Shown here one piece after another: positions 9,100-16,180 of a stretch of DNA of 18,020 nt. Under the pieces are notes generated by a model. The model searched no databases and was not told where the DNA came from. It saw only the letters and a program-made list of their open reading frames with translations. Where the stretch lies: contig JAQBNV010000117.1 in the NCBI GenBank assembly GCA_028288395.1, positions 1-18,020 of the forward strand, given 5' to 3'. Positions within the stretch are counted from its first letter, which is position 1. The number at the start of each line of letters is the position of its first letter. Origin of the DNA: Adhaeribacter sp. GTDB taxonomy: Bacteria > Bacteroidota > Bacteroidia > Cytophagales > Hymenobacteraceae. Made by a program: the position numbers and the translations under genes.

Positions 9100-10248
9100 A
9101 TGCCGGCGTTGTTTCTTTACCTGCTAAAAGTTAATGCTGCCTTGGTACTCTTTTACCTGGCTTACCGTTTCCTGCTACGCCCGCTTACTTTCTATACCCT
9201 GAACCGCTTCTTCCTGGTCTTCAGCATTGTTTTCTCCCTGGCTTATCCCGTTATCGATGTTTCCAATGTCCTTAGGAAGCAGCAGCAGCTCAGTAGCCGG
9301 TTTGCTGCTGTCGCCCTTGATTGGCGGGCCGTGGAGTTGCTGTCGGGGCAAGCGCAGGTGCCTGCCTTTTGGCAAGTACTTACTGTTCTCTTCTGGCTAG
9401 GGGTTGTAATAATGGCTTTGCGCTTTATCGGGCAGATCCTTTCTCTTTATAGAATACATCAGCAGTCCAGTCCTGCCTGGCACAGCGGCTTTTACTACCG
9501 CAAGGTGGATGGCAGGGTTAATCCCTTCTCTTTTTGGCAGACTGCCTATCTTAACCCTCAAAAGCATCGACAGGAGGAGCTCACCGCCATCCTTCGCCAT
9601 GAACACATTCATGTGCACCAGTGGCATACACTGGATGTGCTGCTGAGTGAAGCCAATCTAGTCTTATGCTGGTTTAATCCGGGCGCTTGGCTCCTGAAAC
9701 AAGCGGTGCAGGAGAACCTGGAATTTTTTACCGACCGTCAGATGCTGCAAAGTGGCATGAACAGCAAAGCCTACCAGTACAGCTTAGTGCGCATCAGCGG
9801 TCTGTCGCATGCCGCCTTGGTCAATAATTTTAATTTTCTAACTATAAAAAAGCGTATAACTATGATGAACAAAAAACAGTCCCCGTTAATGCACGTTGTC
9901 AGATATGCCGTGCTGGCACCTTTAATAGCGGCACCTATGTTTGCCTTTACCGCCTGCAGCGAAGAGCCAACGGCAGCTGCGCCTAATATTATCCAGGTTC
10001 AGCCCAGTGTACAAGTAAAGGCGCCAGCGGCAGTGGTGTATTACATTGACGGCAAAGAAGTGACAAACGATGCCATTAAAAAGTTAGATTCAAAGAAAAT
10101 CGAAAGCATGAAGGTATTAAAAGGCGAAAGTGCTGTAAAAGCATTCGGAGATAAAGGAGGCAAGGGCGTAATCGTTATTACCACCAAGAAAAACCAGCAT
10201 TCTACCCAGGTGCGCCAATTCAATGAGAAGCTGAAAGGGACGCAATAA
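9100..10248 (+). CDS. M56-family (BlaR1-like) membrane metallopeptidase with a TonB-plug-like C-terminal tail
   Basis: The likely start is the ATG at 9100, 1 nt after the repressor stop; a TTG at 9076 would only add residues overlapping the upstream gene. The 382-residue protein has three N-terminal membrane helices (about 5-22, 35-50, 89-110). A cytoplasmic peptidase domain follows with the zinc motif HEHIH at 167-171, then LCWFNPGAWLLKQAVQENLEFFTDRQ, typical of M56. A fourth hydrophobic segment at about 268-285 ends in FTACSEE. The tail at about 312-365 (YYIDGKEV, VLKGESAVKAFGDKGGKGVIVITTK) resembles the short plug-like segment of TonB-dependent receptors. By analogy with BlaR1, a periplasmic signal sensed by the tail would activate the peptidase, which then inactivates the upstream repressor. 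The ligand is unknown. Confidence 0.92.
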   Translation: MPALFLYLLKVNAALVLFYLAYRFLLRPLTFYTLNRFFLVFSIVFSLAYPVIDVSNVLRKQQQLSSRFAAVALDWRAVELLSGQAQVPAFWQVLTVLFWLGVVIMALRFIGQILSLYRIHQQSSPAWHSGFYYRKVDGRVNPFSFWQTAYLNPQKHRQEELTAILRHEHIHVHQWHTLDVLLSEANLVLCWFNPGAWLLKQAVQENLEFFTDRQMLQSGMNSKAYQYSLVRISGLSHAALVNNFNFLTIKKRITMMNKKQSPLMHVVRYAVLAPLIAAPMFAFTACSEEPTAAAPNIIQVQPSVQVKAPAAVVYYIDGKEVTNDAIKKLDSKKIESMKVLKGESAVKAFGDKGGKGVIVITTKKNQHSTQVRQFNEKLKGTQ

Positions 10249-10269
10249 AATAACGGCTATAACAGTAGC

Positions 10270-10311
10270 TTGTTTGGACGGGAGTGCGCAAAACCTTTCC
10301 CGTCTAAACAA
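10270..10311 (+). terminator. Hairpin terminator of the BlaI/M56 operon
   Basis: The arms TTGTTTGGACGGGA (10270-10283) and TCCCGTCTAAACAA (10298-10311) pair over 14 positions with one G-U pair and a 14-nt loop. The hairpin lies 22 nt after the M56 stop codon. Only a modest T-rich stretch (GCTTTTAAT) follows. Being symmetrical, it could stop transcripts from either strand. Confidence 0.75.
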
Positions 10312-10468
10312 TGCTTTTAATCTATTGGGAAACTACTTCTACGGTTTGCCTCCTATTTTATTTAAACCCCCTAATAAGGCCTGATTGTTTATATACCAAA
10401 ACGATAGGCCTATAAGTGCAAGTATACCAAATGACCTAAACTGCCTACCCTACCAAAATACTTTCCGG

Positions 10469-10594
10469 TTATTCCCAAAGAATGTTCTGGTTAGAAAGTA
10501 TATCGAGCAGCTTACCGTTTAGCTTTATCACCAGTTGTACTTCCGAATCAGAAGAGCCCCTCGGCTCCCATTTTTTTAGTCCTTTTAAACTATT
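10469..10594 (-). other. Unrecognised 41-codon open frame, possible gene fragment
   Basis: Between an in-frame TGA (10595-10597) and a TAA (10469-10471) the minus strand encodes a protein-like 41-residue stretch ending in EVQLVIKLNGKLLDIL and NILWE. It has no ATG start and I do not recognise a family. It may be the 3' remnant of a lost gene or chance; its position among other relics makes a remnant plausible. Confidence 0.2.
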
Positions 10595-10720
10595 TCATGG
10601 AAGGCTGTATGCAACATTTCTATTATTAGAATTTAAAAATTTCCTGCCAGTGATAGGGTGATTTCATTACTATATTTTTTCCATTGCCCTACTCTACATT
10701 TTCTGTATACTGATCGGTAA

Positions 10721-10872
10721 CGAATATCAACCCCAGCTCTGTGCCCTCACAATACATCAAGTTAGCTTAAGTTGAAGGCTAACTTCTGGTTTTGGTGCGC
10801 AAACCAATGAGAGGGCATCTTTAGGCAAACCCTTACTAAAATTGGTGTACAAACGTAACCGAGTCCCCGATT
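10721..10872. repeat. Diverged dispersed repeat, copy 2
   Basis: This is the partner of 8291-8452, in the same orientation. The right edge of the recognisable match falls at the point where the XRE-type gene relic loses its frame (10872-10874). A small hairpin, CCCCG (10865-10869) with CGGGG (10878-10882), straddles that edge. The minus strand of this copy stays open for about 35 codons (…FSKGLPKDALSLVC…), longer than in copy 1. The two copies flank the BlaI/M56 operon as direct repeats. Confidence 0.6.
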
Positions 10873-10874
10873 CA

Positions 10875-11003
10875 ATGCGGGGTTATAACTTGCCTGGTCA
10901 TGCCAATCCTTTCGGCGAACTATTTTTGGGTTAAGCCAAATTCTTTTAAGGCATCTCGTAACTCTTTAGCCAAAATAATGGATTTGATTTCAGAATTTTG
11001 CAC
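10875..11003 (-). pseudogene. Relic of an XRE-family helix-turn-helix gene (internal stop, truncated)
   Basis: From a possible GTG at 11001-11003 the minus strand reads 27 codons ending ELRDALKEFGLTQK, then TAG (10920-10922). In the same frame it continues FAERIGMTRQVIT before losing similarity at a TGA (10872-10874). Joined across the TAG, LKEFGLTQ-FAERIGMTRQVIT matches the helix 1 to 3 pattern of the XRE (HTH_3) DNA-binding domain found in HigA-type antitoxins and phage-like repressors. The rest of the domain is missing and is replaced by the dispersed repeat. The family assignment rests on about 40 residues. Confidence 0.5.
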
Positions 11004-11052
11004 CTAACCTATAAACCTACTTTTTCACCTCATATCTCCATTAAAAGTGGAC

Positions 11053-11268
11053 CTACTTTTTTAAACTATCGGGTGCAACTAAACTATCGGCTGCAGCTAT
11101 AGAGGTATCACTCATCATAACGCCTATTGGGTTTGTGGTATCGGATGTGGGCGGAGGAGTGGTGCTATTAATATGGGTAGTGTTGCCCGAATCAGTAGAA
11201 CTTTCATTCTTTGTTCCACAAGCCGTGAAAACCCCAGCTATCGTGAGAACTAATAAAATCTTCTTCAT
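11053..11268 (-). CDS. Small lipoprotein of unknown function
   Basis: The 71-residue protein has a clear lipoprotein signal: MKK, a hydrophobic core, and the lipobox FTAC with Cys17. The mature part is about 54 residues, rich in Ser, Thr, Pro and Asp, low in complexity and probably unfolded. Its end contains an 18-nt tandem duplication at the DNA level, giving AADSLV/APDSLK. It starts 33 nt downstream of the molybdopterin subunit stop on the same strand, so it might be co-transcribed, but nothing in it indicates a role. It could also be an independent gene. Confidence 0.7.
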   Translation of the reverse strand: MKKILLVLTIAGVFTACGTKNESSTDSGNTTHINSTTPPPTSDTTNPIGVMMSDTSIAAADSLVAPDSLKK

Positions 11269-11301
11269 AAGGTGTGTGTTTTTTTATAAAATTGGCCGCC
11301 C

Positions 11302-13557
11302 TTATACCAATGGCTTTTTGCTTTGCAGGAAAGGCTGGGTATATTCCCGCTGGCCCGTCGCTTTGTACAAGGCGTTGGCTAGTGCCGCAAAAATGGGCGG
11401 GAACAACGGCTCACCCAGGCCGGTCGGATCCGCTTCGCTTTTCACAAAATGTATCTCGATAGCTTTCGGAGCTTCGCTGTGCCGTATCATACGGTAGTTA
11501 TGGAAATTATTTTTCTGGGGCACGCCCTCCTGAAAGGTCATCTCGCCGTATAAGGCATTCCCAATACCGTCAATAATGCCGCCTTCCCCCATATTGGTGG
11601 CGGCATCCGGATTCACTACCACCCCGCAGTCCACCGCCGCATACACTTTTTCCACTAGGGGTTTATTTTCCTGCATGGTTAGGTTAATCACCTGGGCCAC
11701 GTAAGTATTGTGACAAAAATAGGCCGAAACGCCCCGATGAATACCGTTCTTGGCCTGTTTCCAATCTGACTTGTCGCGCACCAATTTTAATACGCCGGCA
11801 TAACGCTCCGGGTCATAATCGTTTAGCTCTCCTACGGGCTTGTTCTGGGCGCGTTCCAACAATTCCAGGCGAAAATCAATGGGGTCCTTTCCCGCTAATT
11901 CGGCTACTTCATCCAGGAAGGATTGCTCAACGGCACCCAGAAAATTGGACCTTGGTGCCCGAAAGGCACCGATGGTGATGTTGGAGTTCAGCATCCACTC
12001 CTCGGCCAGGTAGTGGTCCACGGCCCCTGCCGGAAAGCGGTTTTGGGAGTAACCAAGAGGACTTTCCGGAATACCACCTGCTTTCACTTGGTAAGCAATC
12101 ATGTTATTATTTTCATCCAGGGCGGCTTTATAGGTGGCTGTGTACATGGGCCGGTAAATGCCGTAGGTCATATCGTCTTCCCGGGTATAAACTAACTTCA
12201 CAGGAGCATTTAGTTTTTGGGAAATAACCGCCGCCTCCACCAAATGGTGACCATAGGCTCTTTGCCCAAAGCCGCCGCCCATGCGGGCCAATTTAATGTG
12301 GATTTTTTCTTTAGGCAGGCCCAGACGGGCCGCAAGGGCTTGCATTATAGATTCCGGAGCCTGGATGGGGGCAATTATTTCGGCATTCTCTTTGGTAACG
12401 TGGGCAAAACTATTCACCGGTTCCATGCAGTTGTGCGCCAGGAAAGGAGCCGTATAAGTACGCTCTATCACTTTCTCTGCGGTTTTAAAGACTGATTCCG
12501 GATTACCATCTTTCCGGAGCACTTTACCGGTTTTCTTGGCCATTTCTGCCATTTTAACCTTATGCCCTTCGGTGCTCTCCAAACCGGCGGGGATGGTAAC
12601 GGTTTGTTTCCCGCCCCTACCGCTCACGGCAATAGTAGTATCGGCTATTTTTTCCCATTCTACTTTTAAGGCTTTCTTGGCGTTCATCACCTCCCAGGTG
12701 GTATTGCCCACCACTACTACCATCTCCGTGAAACTGGTGGTGTCGAAACCGTTTCTTTCATAATCGTCGGCCAGGGTTTTGATAACAAAGACATCTTTGA
12801 TGCCGGGCATAGCCCTGGCGGCACTATCCTCTACCGCTTTTACTTTCAGACCGAAGGCCGGCGGATGCGCAATCATGGCAATCAGCATTGCCTCCTGTTT
12901 GTAATCCAGGGTGAATAAGGGTTTACCCGTCACAATATTCAATCCTTCTACATTCCGCTCTGAGTTACCAATGATTTTGAAATCACCCACCTTTTTCAAA
13001 GAAACTTCTTTGGGCACTTCTATTTTGGCCGCTTGGGAAGCTAACTCCCCGTAACCCGCTTCTTTGCCACTCCCCTTATGGTGTAATATTCCGTCCTTCG
13101 TGGTAATCTCATCTGCCGGCACCTTCCAGGTTTGGGCAGCGGCCTGAATAAGCAGGTGCCGGGCGGTAGCCCCGGCGGTCCGCAAAGGTTTCCAGGCCAT
13201 CTGCATGGCCAGGCTGCCCCCGGTAAACTGGCGGTCATACCGTTCCGGAAAGAAATCAGCCTGCTCTACCATCACGTTTTTCCAGTCTACATCCAACTCC
13301 TCGGCCAGCAGCATCGGTAAGGAAGTTTTCACATTCGACCCAAATTCCGGGTTGGGAGACATCAGGGTGACCATTCCGTTGTCTCCTATTTTGATGTAGC
13401 TGTTCAGCTCAAACCAGGCTTTTGGCAGGTTCGAAACCTCTTCCGAAGTAGACTTGCAGCCGGCCAACCAGCTAAAACTTAGCATCATGCCGCCACCGGC
13501 CAGGGCAGAAACCTTTAAGAAATCTCGCCGGTTTATTCTTTTTTTTATGGTATCCAT
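11302..13557 (-). CDS. Molybdopterin-binding subunit of an isoquinoline 1-oxidoreductase-type (xanthine oxidase family) enzyme
   Basis: This large subunit of a molybdenum hydroxylase inserts oxygen from water into N-heterocycles or aldehydes. The 751-residue length fits IorB-type subunits. The N-terminus has a twin-arginine motif RRDFLK (R10, R11), a hydrophobic stretch and LAGC (Cys34), so it is predicted to be Tat-exported and possibly lipid-anchored. Cofactor motifs include MGGGFGQR at 426-433 and FRAPRSN further on. The catalytic glutamate is E716 in GLGEPLFPP. The gene is 21 nt downstream of the [2Fe-2S] subunit and intact. The true substrate cannot be read from sequence; isoquinoline is only the name-giving substrate of the family, and other aldehydes or heterocycles are equally possible. 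No cytochrome c gene, the usual electron acceptor, is visible in the window. Confidence 0.92.
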   Translation of the reverse strand: MDTIKKRINRRDFLKVSALAGGGMMLSFSWLAGCKSTSEEVSNLPKAWFELNSYIKIGDNGMVTLMSPNPEFGSNVKTSLPMLLAEELDVDWKNVMVEQADFFPERYDRQFTGGSLAMQMAWKPLRTAGATARHLLIQAAAQTWKVPADEITTKDGILHHKGSGKEAGYGELASQAAKIEVPKEVSLKKVGDFKIIGNSERNVEGLNIVTGKPLFTLDYKQEAMLIAMIAHPPAFGLKVKAVEDSAARAMPGIKDVFVIKTLADDYERNGFDTTSFTEMVVVVGNTTWEVMNAKKALKVEWEKIADTTIAVSGRGGKQTVTIPAGLESTEGHKVKMAEMAKKTGKVLRKDGNPESVFKTAEKVIERTYTAPFLAHNCMEPVNSFAHVTKENAEIIAPIQAPESIMQALAARLGLPKEKIHIKLARMGGGFGQRAYGHHLVEAAVISQKLNAPVKLVYTREDDMTYGIYRPMYTATYKAALDENNNMIAYQVKAGGIPESPLGYSQNRFPAGAVDHYLAEEWMLNSNITIGAFRAPRSNFLGAVEQSFLDEVAELAGKDPIDFRLELLERAQNKPVGELNDYDPERYAGVLKLVRDKSDWKQAKNGIHRGVSAYFCHNTYVAQVINLTMQENKPLVEKVYAAVDCGVVVNPDAATNMGEGGIIDGIGNALYGEMTFQEGVPQKNNFHNYRMIRHSEAPKAIEIHFVKSEADPTGLGEPLFPPIFAALANALYKATGQREYTQPFLQSKKPLV

Positions 13558-13578
13558 TGGTTGGTGAAGCTTAGGTGA

Positions 13579-14046
13579 TTAGGATTTAGCGGTTGATTTT
13601 ACGGCTGTTTTAATGGCAACCTTTATACGTAGATAGGTGGCACAACGGCAGATATTTCCATTCATCGCCGATTCAATTTCCGCATCAGTTGGATTAGGAT
13701 TGCTTTTTAACAAAGCAGCTGCGTTCATGATTTGCCCGGCTTGGCAATAGCCGCACTGCGCCACGTCGTGCTCCAGCCACGCTCTTTGTACCGGGTGGTC
13801 ACCATCTGGGGATAGCCCCTCAATGGTGGTGATGGCCTGTTCGCCAATCGCCGACACCGGCAATTGGCAAGAGCGCACCGCTACCTCGCCCAGGTGTATG
13901 GTGCAGGCGCCACATTGGGCAATACCGCAGCCGTACTTGGTTCCGACCAGGTTCAGGTGGTCCCGCAGCACCCACAACATGGGAGTGGCAGGGTCTACAT
14001 CCACCTGCTGCGTTTTTCCGTTGATTTTTAAGCTAAATGTTGCCAA
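13579..14046 (-). CDS. [2Fe-2S] subunit of an isoquinoline 1-oxidoreductase-type enzyme
   Basis: This small electron-transfer subunit is the partner of the downstream molybdopterin subunit. The 155-residue protein has a plant-type ferredoxin domain with C40, C45, C48 and C60 (YGCGIAQCGACTIH). An alpha-helical second domain carries C98, C101, C133 and C135 (QCGYCQAGQ, NICRC), completing two [2Fe-2S] clusters. It has no signal peptide, so it should be exported folded with its Tat-bearing partner. The start is a TTG (14044-14046): no in-frame ATG exists before an upstream stop, and the resulting N-terminus (ATFSLKINGK) matches the family. The 163 nt between it and the cupin gene may hold its own promoter, or it may be read through from upstream. 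Confidence 0.93.
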   Translation of the reverse strand: MATFSLKINGKTQQVDVDPATPMLWVLRDHLNLVGTKYGCGIAQCGACTIHLGEVAVRSCQLPVSAIGEQAITTIEGLSPDGDHPVQRAWLEHDVAQCGYCQAGQIMNAAALLKSNPNPTDAEIESAMNGNICRCATYLRIKVAIKTAVKSTAKS

Positions 14047-14209
14047 AGCTTTGTATTTAAAAGGTTCACAATAATATACTTAGTAATATAGGTACGCGTA
14101 TGAATAAAGAGTTACTGAAATCAGATAATAAACTACAAAATTCAAATATTATTTAATTTGCCATTAGCCGCACATTCACTTCCGGCGGATCGCGATAGAT
14201 ATACTACCT

Positions 14210-14723
14210 TTATCTTGAGTTTTCTTGCGGCCTTATCTTCCTTTTATATTCCTCATCTGTTACCGGTTCTAACCATACGGTTGAACCTTTATGCGTGCTG
14301 GTTATAGCAATTTGAATAAATTCATTATCGGGGCTGGCACCATGCCAATGCGGCACATTCGGCAGACACTTGATGACATCTCCTTTCCGGAGAATCTTTT
14401 TCGGGCTACCCTTTTCCTGATAATACCCTATTCTGCCGATTGCCAGCAAAATCTGCCCGCCCGCATGTAAATGCCACTTGGTTCGGGCACCTGGTTCAAA
14501 GGTAACATTACCCACCGCCGTCGGATTCAGGCTGTCACTTGCCACCAGTGGCTGCAGCCAGGCGTTGCCTTTGAAATTATTATTGGTGATTTTTTCGCCT
14601 TTGGAAAAGATAAGGGTTTGATTAGCCGGGGTATCCTGCTTTTTTGTGCCTGGGCACCAAAACTCAGTAGGCTCAACAGGGCAAAGCAGAATATAAGTTT
14701 TTTAAAGGATGTTTCATGTTCAT
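14210..14723 (-). pseudogene. Secreted manganese-type cupin (hydroxynitrile-lyase-like), disrupted by two frameshifts
   Basis: The intact 3' part (from 14545 down) encodes a single cupin domain: FEPGARTKWHLHAGGQ and VPHWHGA. Counted from a GTG at 14543-14545, the metal ligands would be H25, H27, Q31 and H66. This is the same HxH-Q-H spacing as the Mn-cupin hydroxynitrile lyase of Granulicella (H53, H55, Q59, H94). The coding sequence extends upstream but changes frame twice. It begins MNMKH at ATG 14721-14723, 5 nt after the CMD gene. It shifts at about 14698-14706 into a signal peptide (KKLIFCFALLSLL…GAQAQK), then shifts again in a run of six T (14640-14645) into QDTPANQTLIFSKGEKIT, which runs on into the cupin domain. 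One missing base in each homopolymer would explain both. This may be a real pseudogene or sequencing error. The GTG-started short form would lack the signal peptide and is unlikely to be the native protein. Confidence 0.75.
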
Positions 14724-14728
14724 GCTTT

Positions 14729-15505
14729 TTACTTCTTTCTTGATTTCATTACCTCGGAGAGAACCTGCTTGCCAGCATCTGCTTCCTTTTTCTCACCATT
14801 GGCCTCAATCAGCAAAAGCATTTCTTTTAGTTGGTTTTCAGTCATCCCAAGGTTAAAGCCTATTCCCATATGGCTTCTAAGCATAGGTTCAACACCACCC
14901 AGGTTAATAAGCGCGGATATGGTTGCCACTTCCCGGTCGGCGTAACTTAAAATATCCCGGGTAAAAATATCGGCAAACAAATGCTCCTTTAAAAACACCT
15001 CTATTTCGGGACTGAAGGCAGCATAGCCAATCCTGGGACTGGTTTCCGGTCTACCAGTTAGAGTTTCCAGAACTTTTTTTCCTTGTTCGTATTTCGTTTC
15101 GGTACTTTTTACCGGAGTAGCTTCTTTGCCAAGTTTATCGGTAATGCCTTTTGTTTTTCTGGCATTCAGCAAGGCTATAAAAGTATTTATTCCCTGCAGG
15201 CTCCGGGGGAACCCACAATAGGCATACAGATGCACCAAAACTTCTTTGATTTCATTAATGGTTAATCCCGCATCCAGGCCTTCTCCTAATGCACTTTTTA
15301 ACTTTTCTAAATCTCCCTTTACCGTGAAAGCGGCTATGGTAACGATTTGTTGGTACCTGGCAGCCAACGTCAGGTTTTTACTGGCTGTACTTTGGGCAGG
15401 CACGTCCGTAGCCATCACAGTGAAAAGAATTACTAGTAACAGGGAAAGTTTTACTGATCTCATTACCTTTTTCACATTAGGCATAAGTATTTCTTCTGAT
15501 TTCAT
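14729..15505 (-). CDS. Exported double-domain carboxymuconolactone decarboxylase-family protein
   Basis: The 258-residue protein has an N-terminal signal peptide (hydrophobic stretch about 19-33, likely cleavage after VPAQ). Two CMD/AhpD-like helical domains follow, at about 45-118 (AAFTVKGDLEKLKSAL…GLTINEIKEVLVHLYAYCGFP) and about 150-240 (REVATISALINLGGVEPMLRSHMGIGFNLGMTENQLKEML). The first domain has a single cysteine (C97) where AhpD-type enzymes have CxxC, so a disulfide peroxidase mechanism is doubtful. CMD proteins of this kind are often found beside cupins and oxidoreductases, as here. I kept the ATG at 15503-15505 because it overlaps the stop of the upstream pseudogene as TAATG, which suggests coupling; ATGs at 15484 or further in are alternatives. 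The frame is intact. Confidence 0.85.
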   Translation of the reverse strand: MKSEEILMPNVKKVMRSVKLSLLLVILFTVMATDVPAQSTASKNLTLAARYQQIVTIAAFTVKGDLEKLKSALGEGLDAGLTINEIKEVLVHLYAYCGFPRSLQGINTFIALLNARKTKGITDKLGKEATPVKSTETKYEQGKKVLETLTGRPETSPRIGYAAFSPEIEVFLKEHLFADIFTRDILSYADREVATISALINLGGVEPMLRSHMGIGFNLGMTENQLKEMLLLIEANGEKKEADAGKQVLSEVMKSRKK

Positions 15506-16089
15506 TAATCGGGTTTATTAATGCCTAAATTTTCGCGGACATGTTTTTCAGGCGATTGGACAATATTTGCAATGAAGGTTGCTATACTTTTTTTAGAAAT
15601 GATTGACCCTTTTTCCGGCTCGCCTTTTCGGGTCAGTTGATAATCGACGTCGTTCGTACTGGTAAATTAGGTAGGCCTTAAAATTGTGTAATCAAGTCCA
15701 GAGCCTTCAATCACATCGGCTAATTTTCGGTAGGGTTGTAAAATCGCTTTTAATGGGGTTTTATAAATGCCAATAGAACTAATGGCAATGATTCTTTTCA
15801 CGCCCGTTTCCTGCATGGCCGTAACAATACTTTTTGCCATGGCTTCTAAGTTTCCGGCTAAGTTTACATACACTATGTCCTGCCCTTTGATGGCATCCTA
15901 CAGCATTGGGTAGTCCAGCACATCCCCTTCAACTACCGCGGCATTGGAAAGATTTTGGTTTCGTAACCGGCTTTTCTTCCGCAGAAATAATGTTTGATGA
16001 ACATCATTAACTTTCCCAAGTGCTTCGATGACATGGCCAGCCAGGTCCCCGCTTGCCCCTATGATTATTACCTTTCTCTTTTTATTCAT
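15505..16089 (-). pseudogene. NAD(P)-binding NmrA/SDR-like oxidoreductase with two in-frame stop codons
   Basis: A single continuous frame of 194 sense and stop codons runs from the ATG at 16089 to the TAA at 15505-15507. The N-terminus has a Rossmann glycine motif, VIIIGASGDLAGHVIEALG. The middle has DIVYVNLAGN and KRIIAISSIGIYKTP, and the end has DYTILRPT…DVDYQLTRKGEPEKG, together typical of small NmrA-like NAD(P)H-binding reductases of about 200-215 residues. The frame is interrupted by TAG (15898-15900, between DYPML and DAIKGQD) and TAA (15667-15669, after TILRPT). Similarity continues unbroken across both, so these are nonsense mutations and not frameshifts. It is first in the redox gene run and overlaps the CMD start by one base. 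Confidence 0.85.
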
Positions 16090-16180
16090 CTAAAATTTTC
16101 ATTACTATTAACTCAAACACGACACCTATTTGAACATTATCCTTCTTTAGGAGCAAGTTCGCCGAACCACTAGGCAGCCG

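Larger units (their letters stand above)
10249..11052. other. Region without an intact gene
   Basis: About 800 nt between the M56 gene (+) and a small lipoprotein gene (-). It contains a hairpin terminator (10270-10311), an unrecognised 41-codon open frame on the minus strand (10469-10594), the second copy of the dispersed repeat (10721-10872), and the relic of an XRE-type helix-turn-helix gene (10875-11003). Overall it reads as a zone of decayed genes. Confidence 0.6.

Noticed and set aside
8733..10248. Beta-lactam resistance operon
   Set aside because: The repressor and M56 peptidase resemble BlaI/BlaR1, but there is no beta-lactamase gene nor a penicillin-binding sensor domain, so a resistance role is not supported.
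15505..16089. Stop-codon recoding (TAG/TAA read as sense) in the NAD(P)-binding gene
   Set aside because: Other genes in the window use TAG and TAA as normal terminators with no internal ones, so ordinary nonsense mutation is the simpler explanation.
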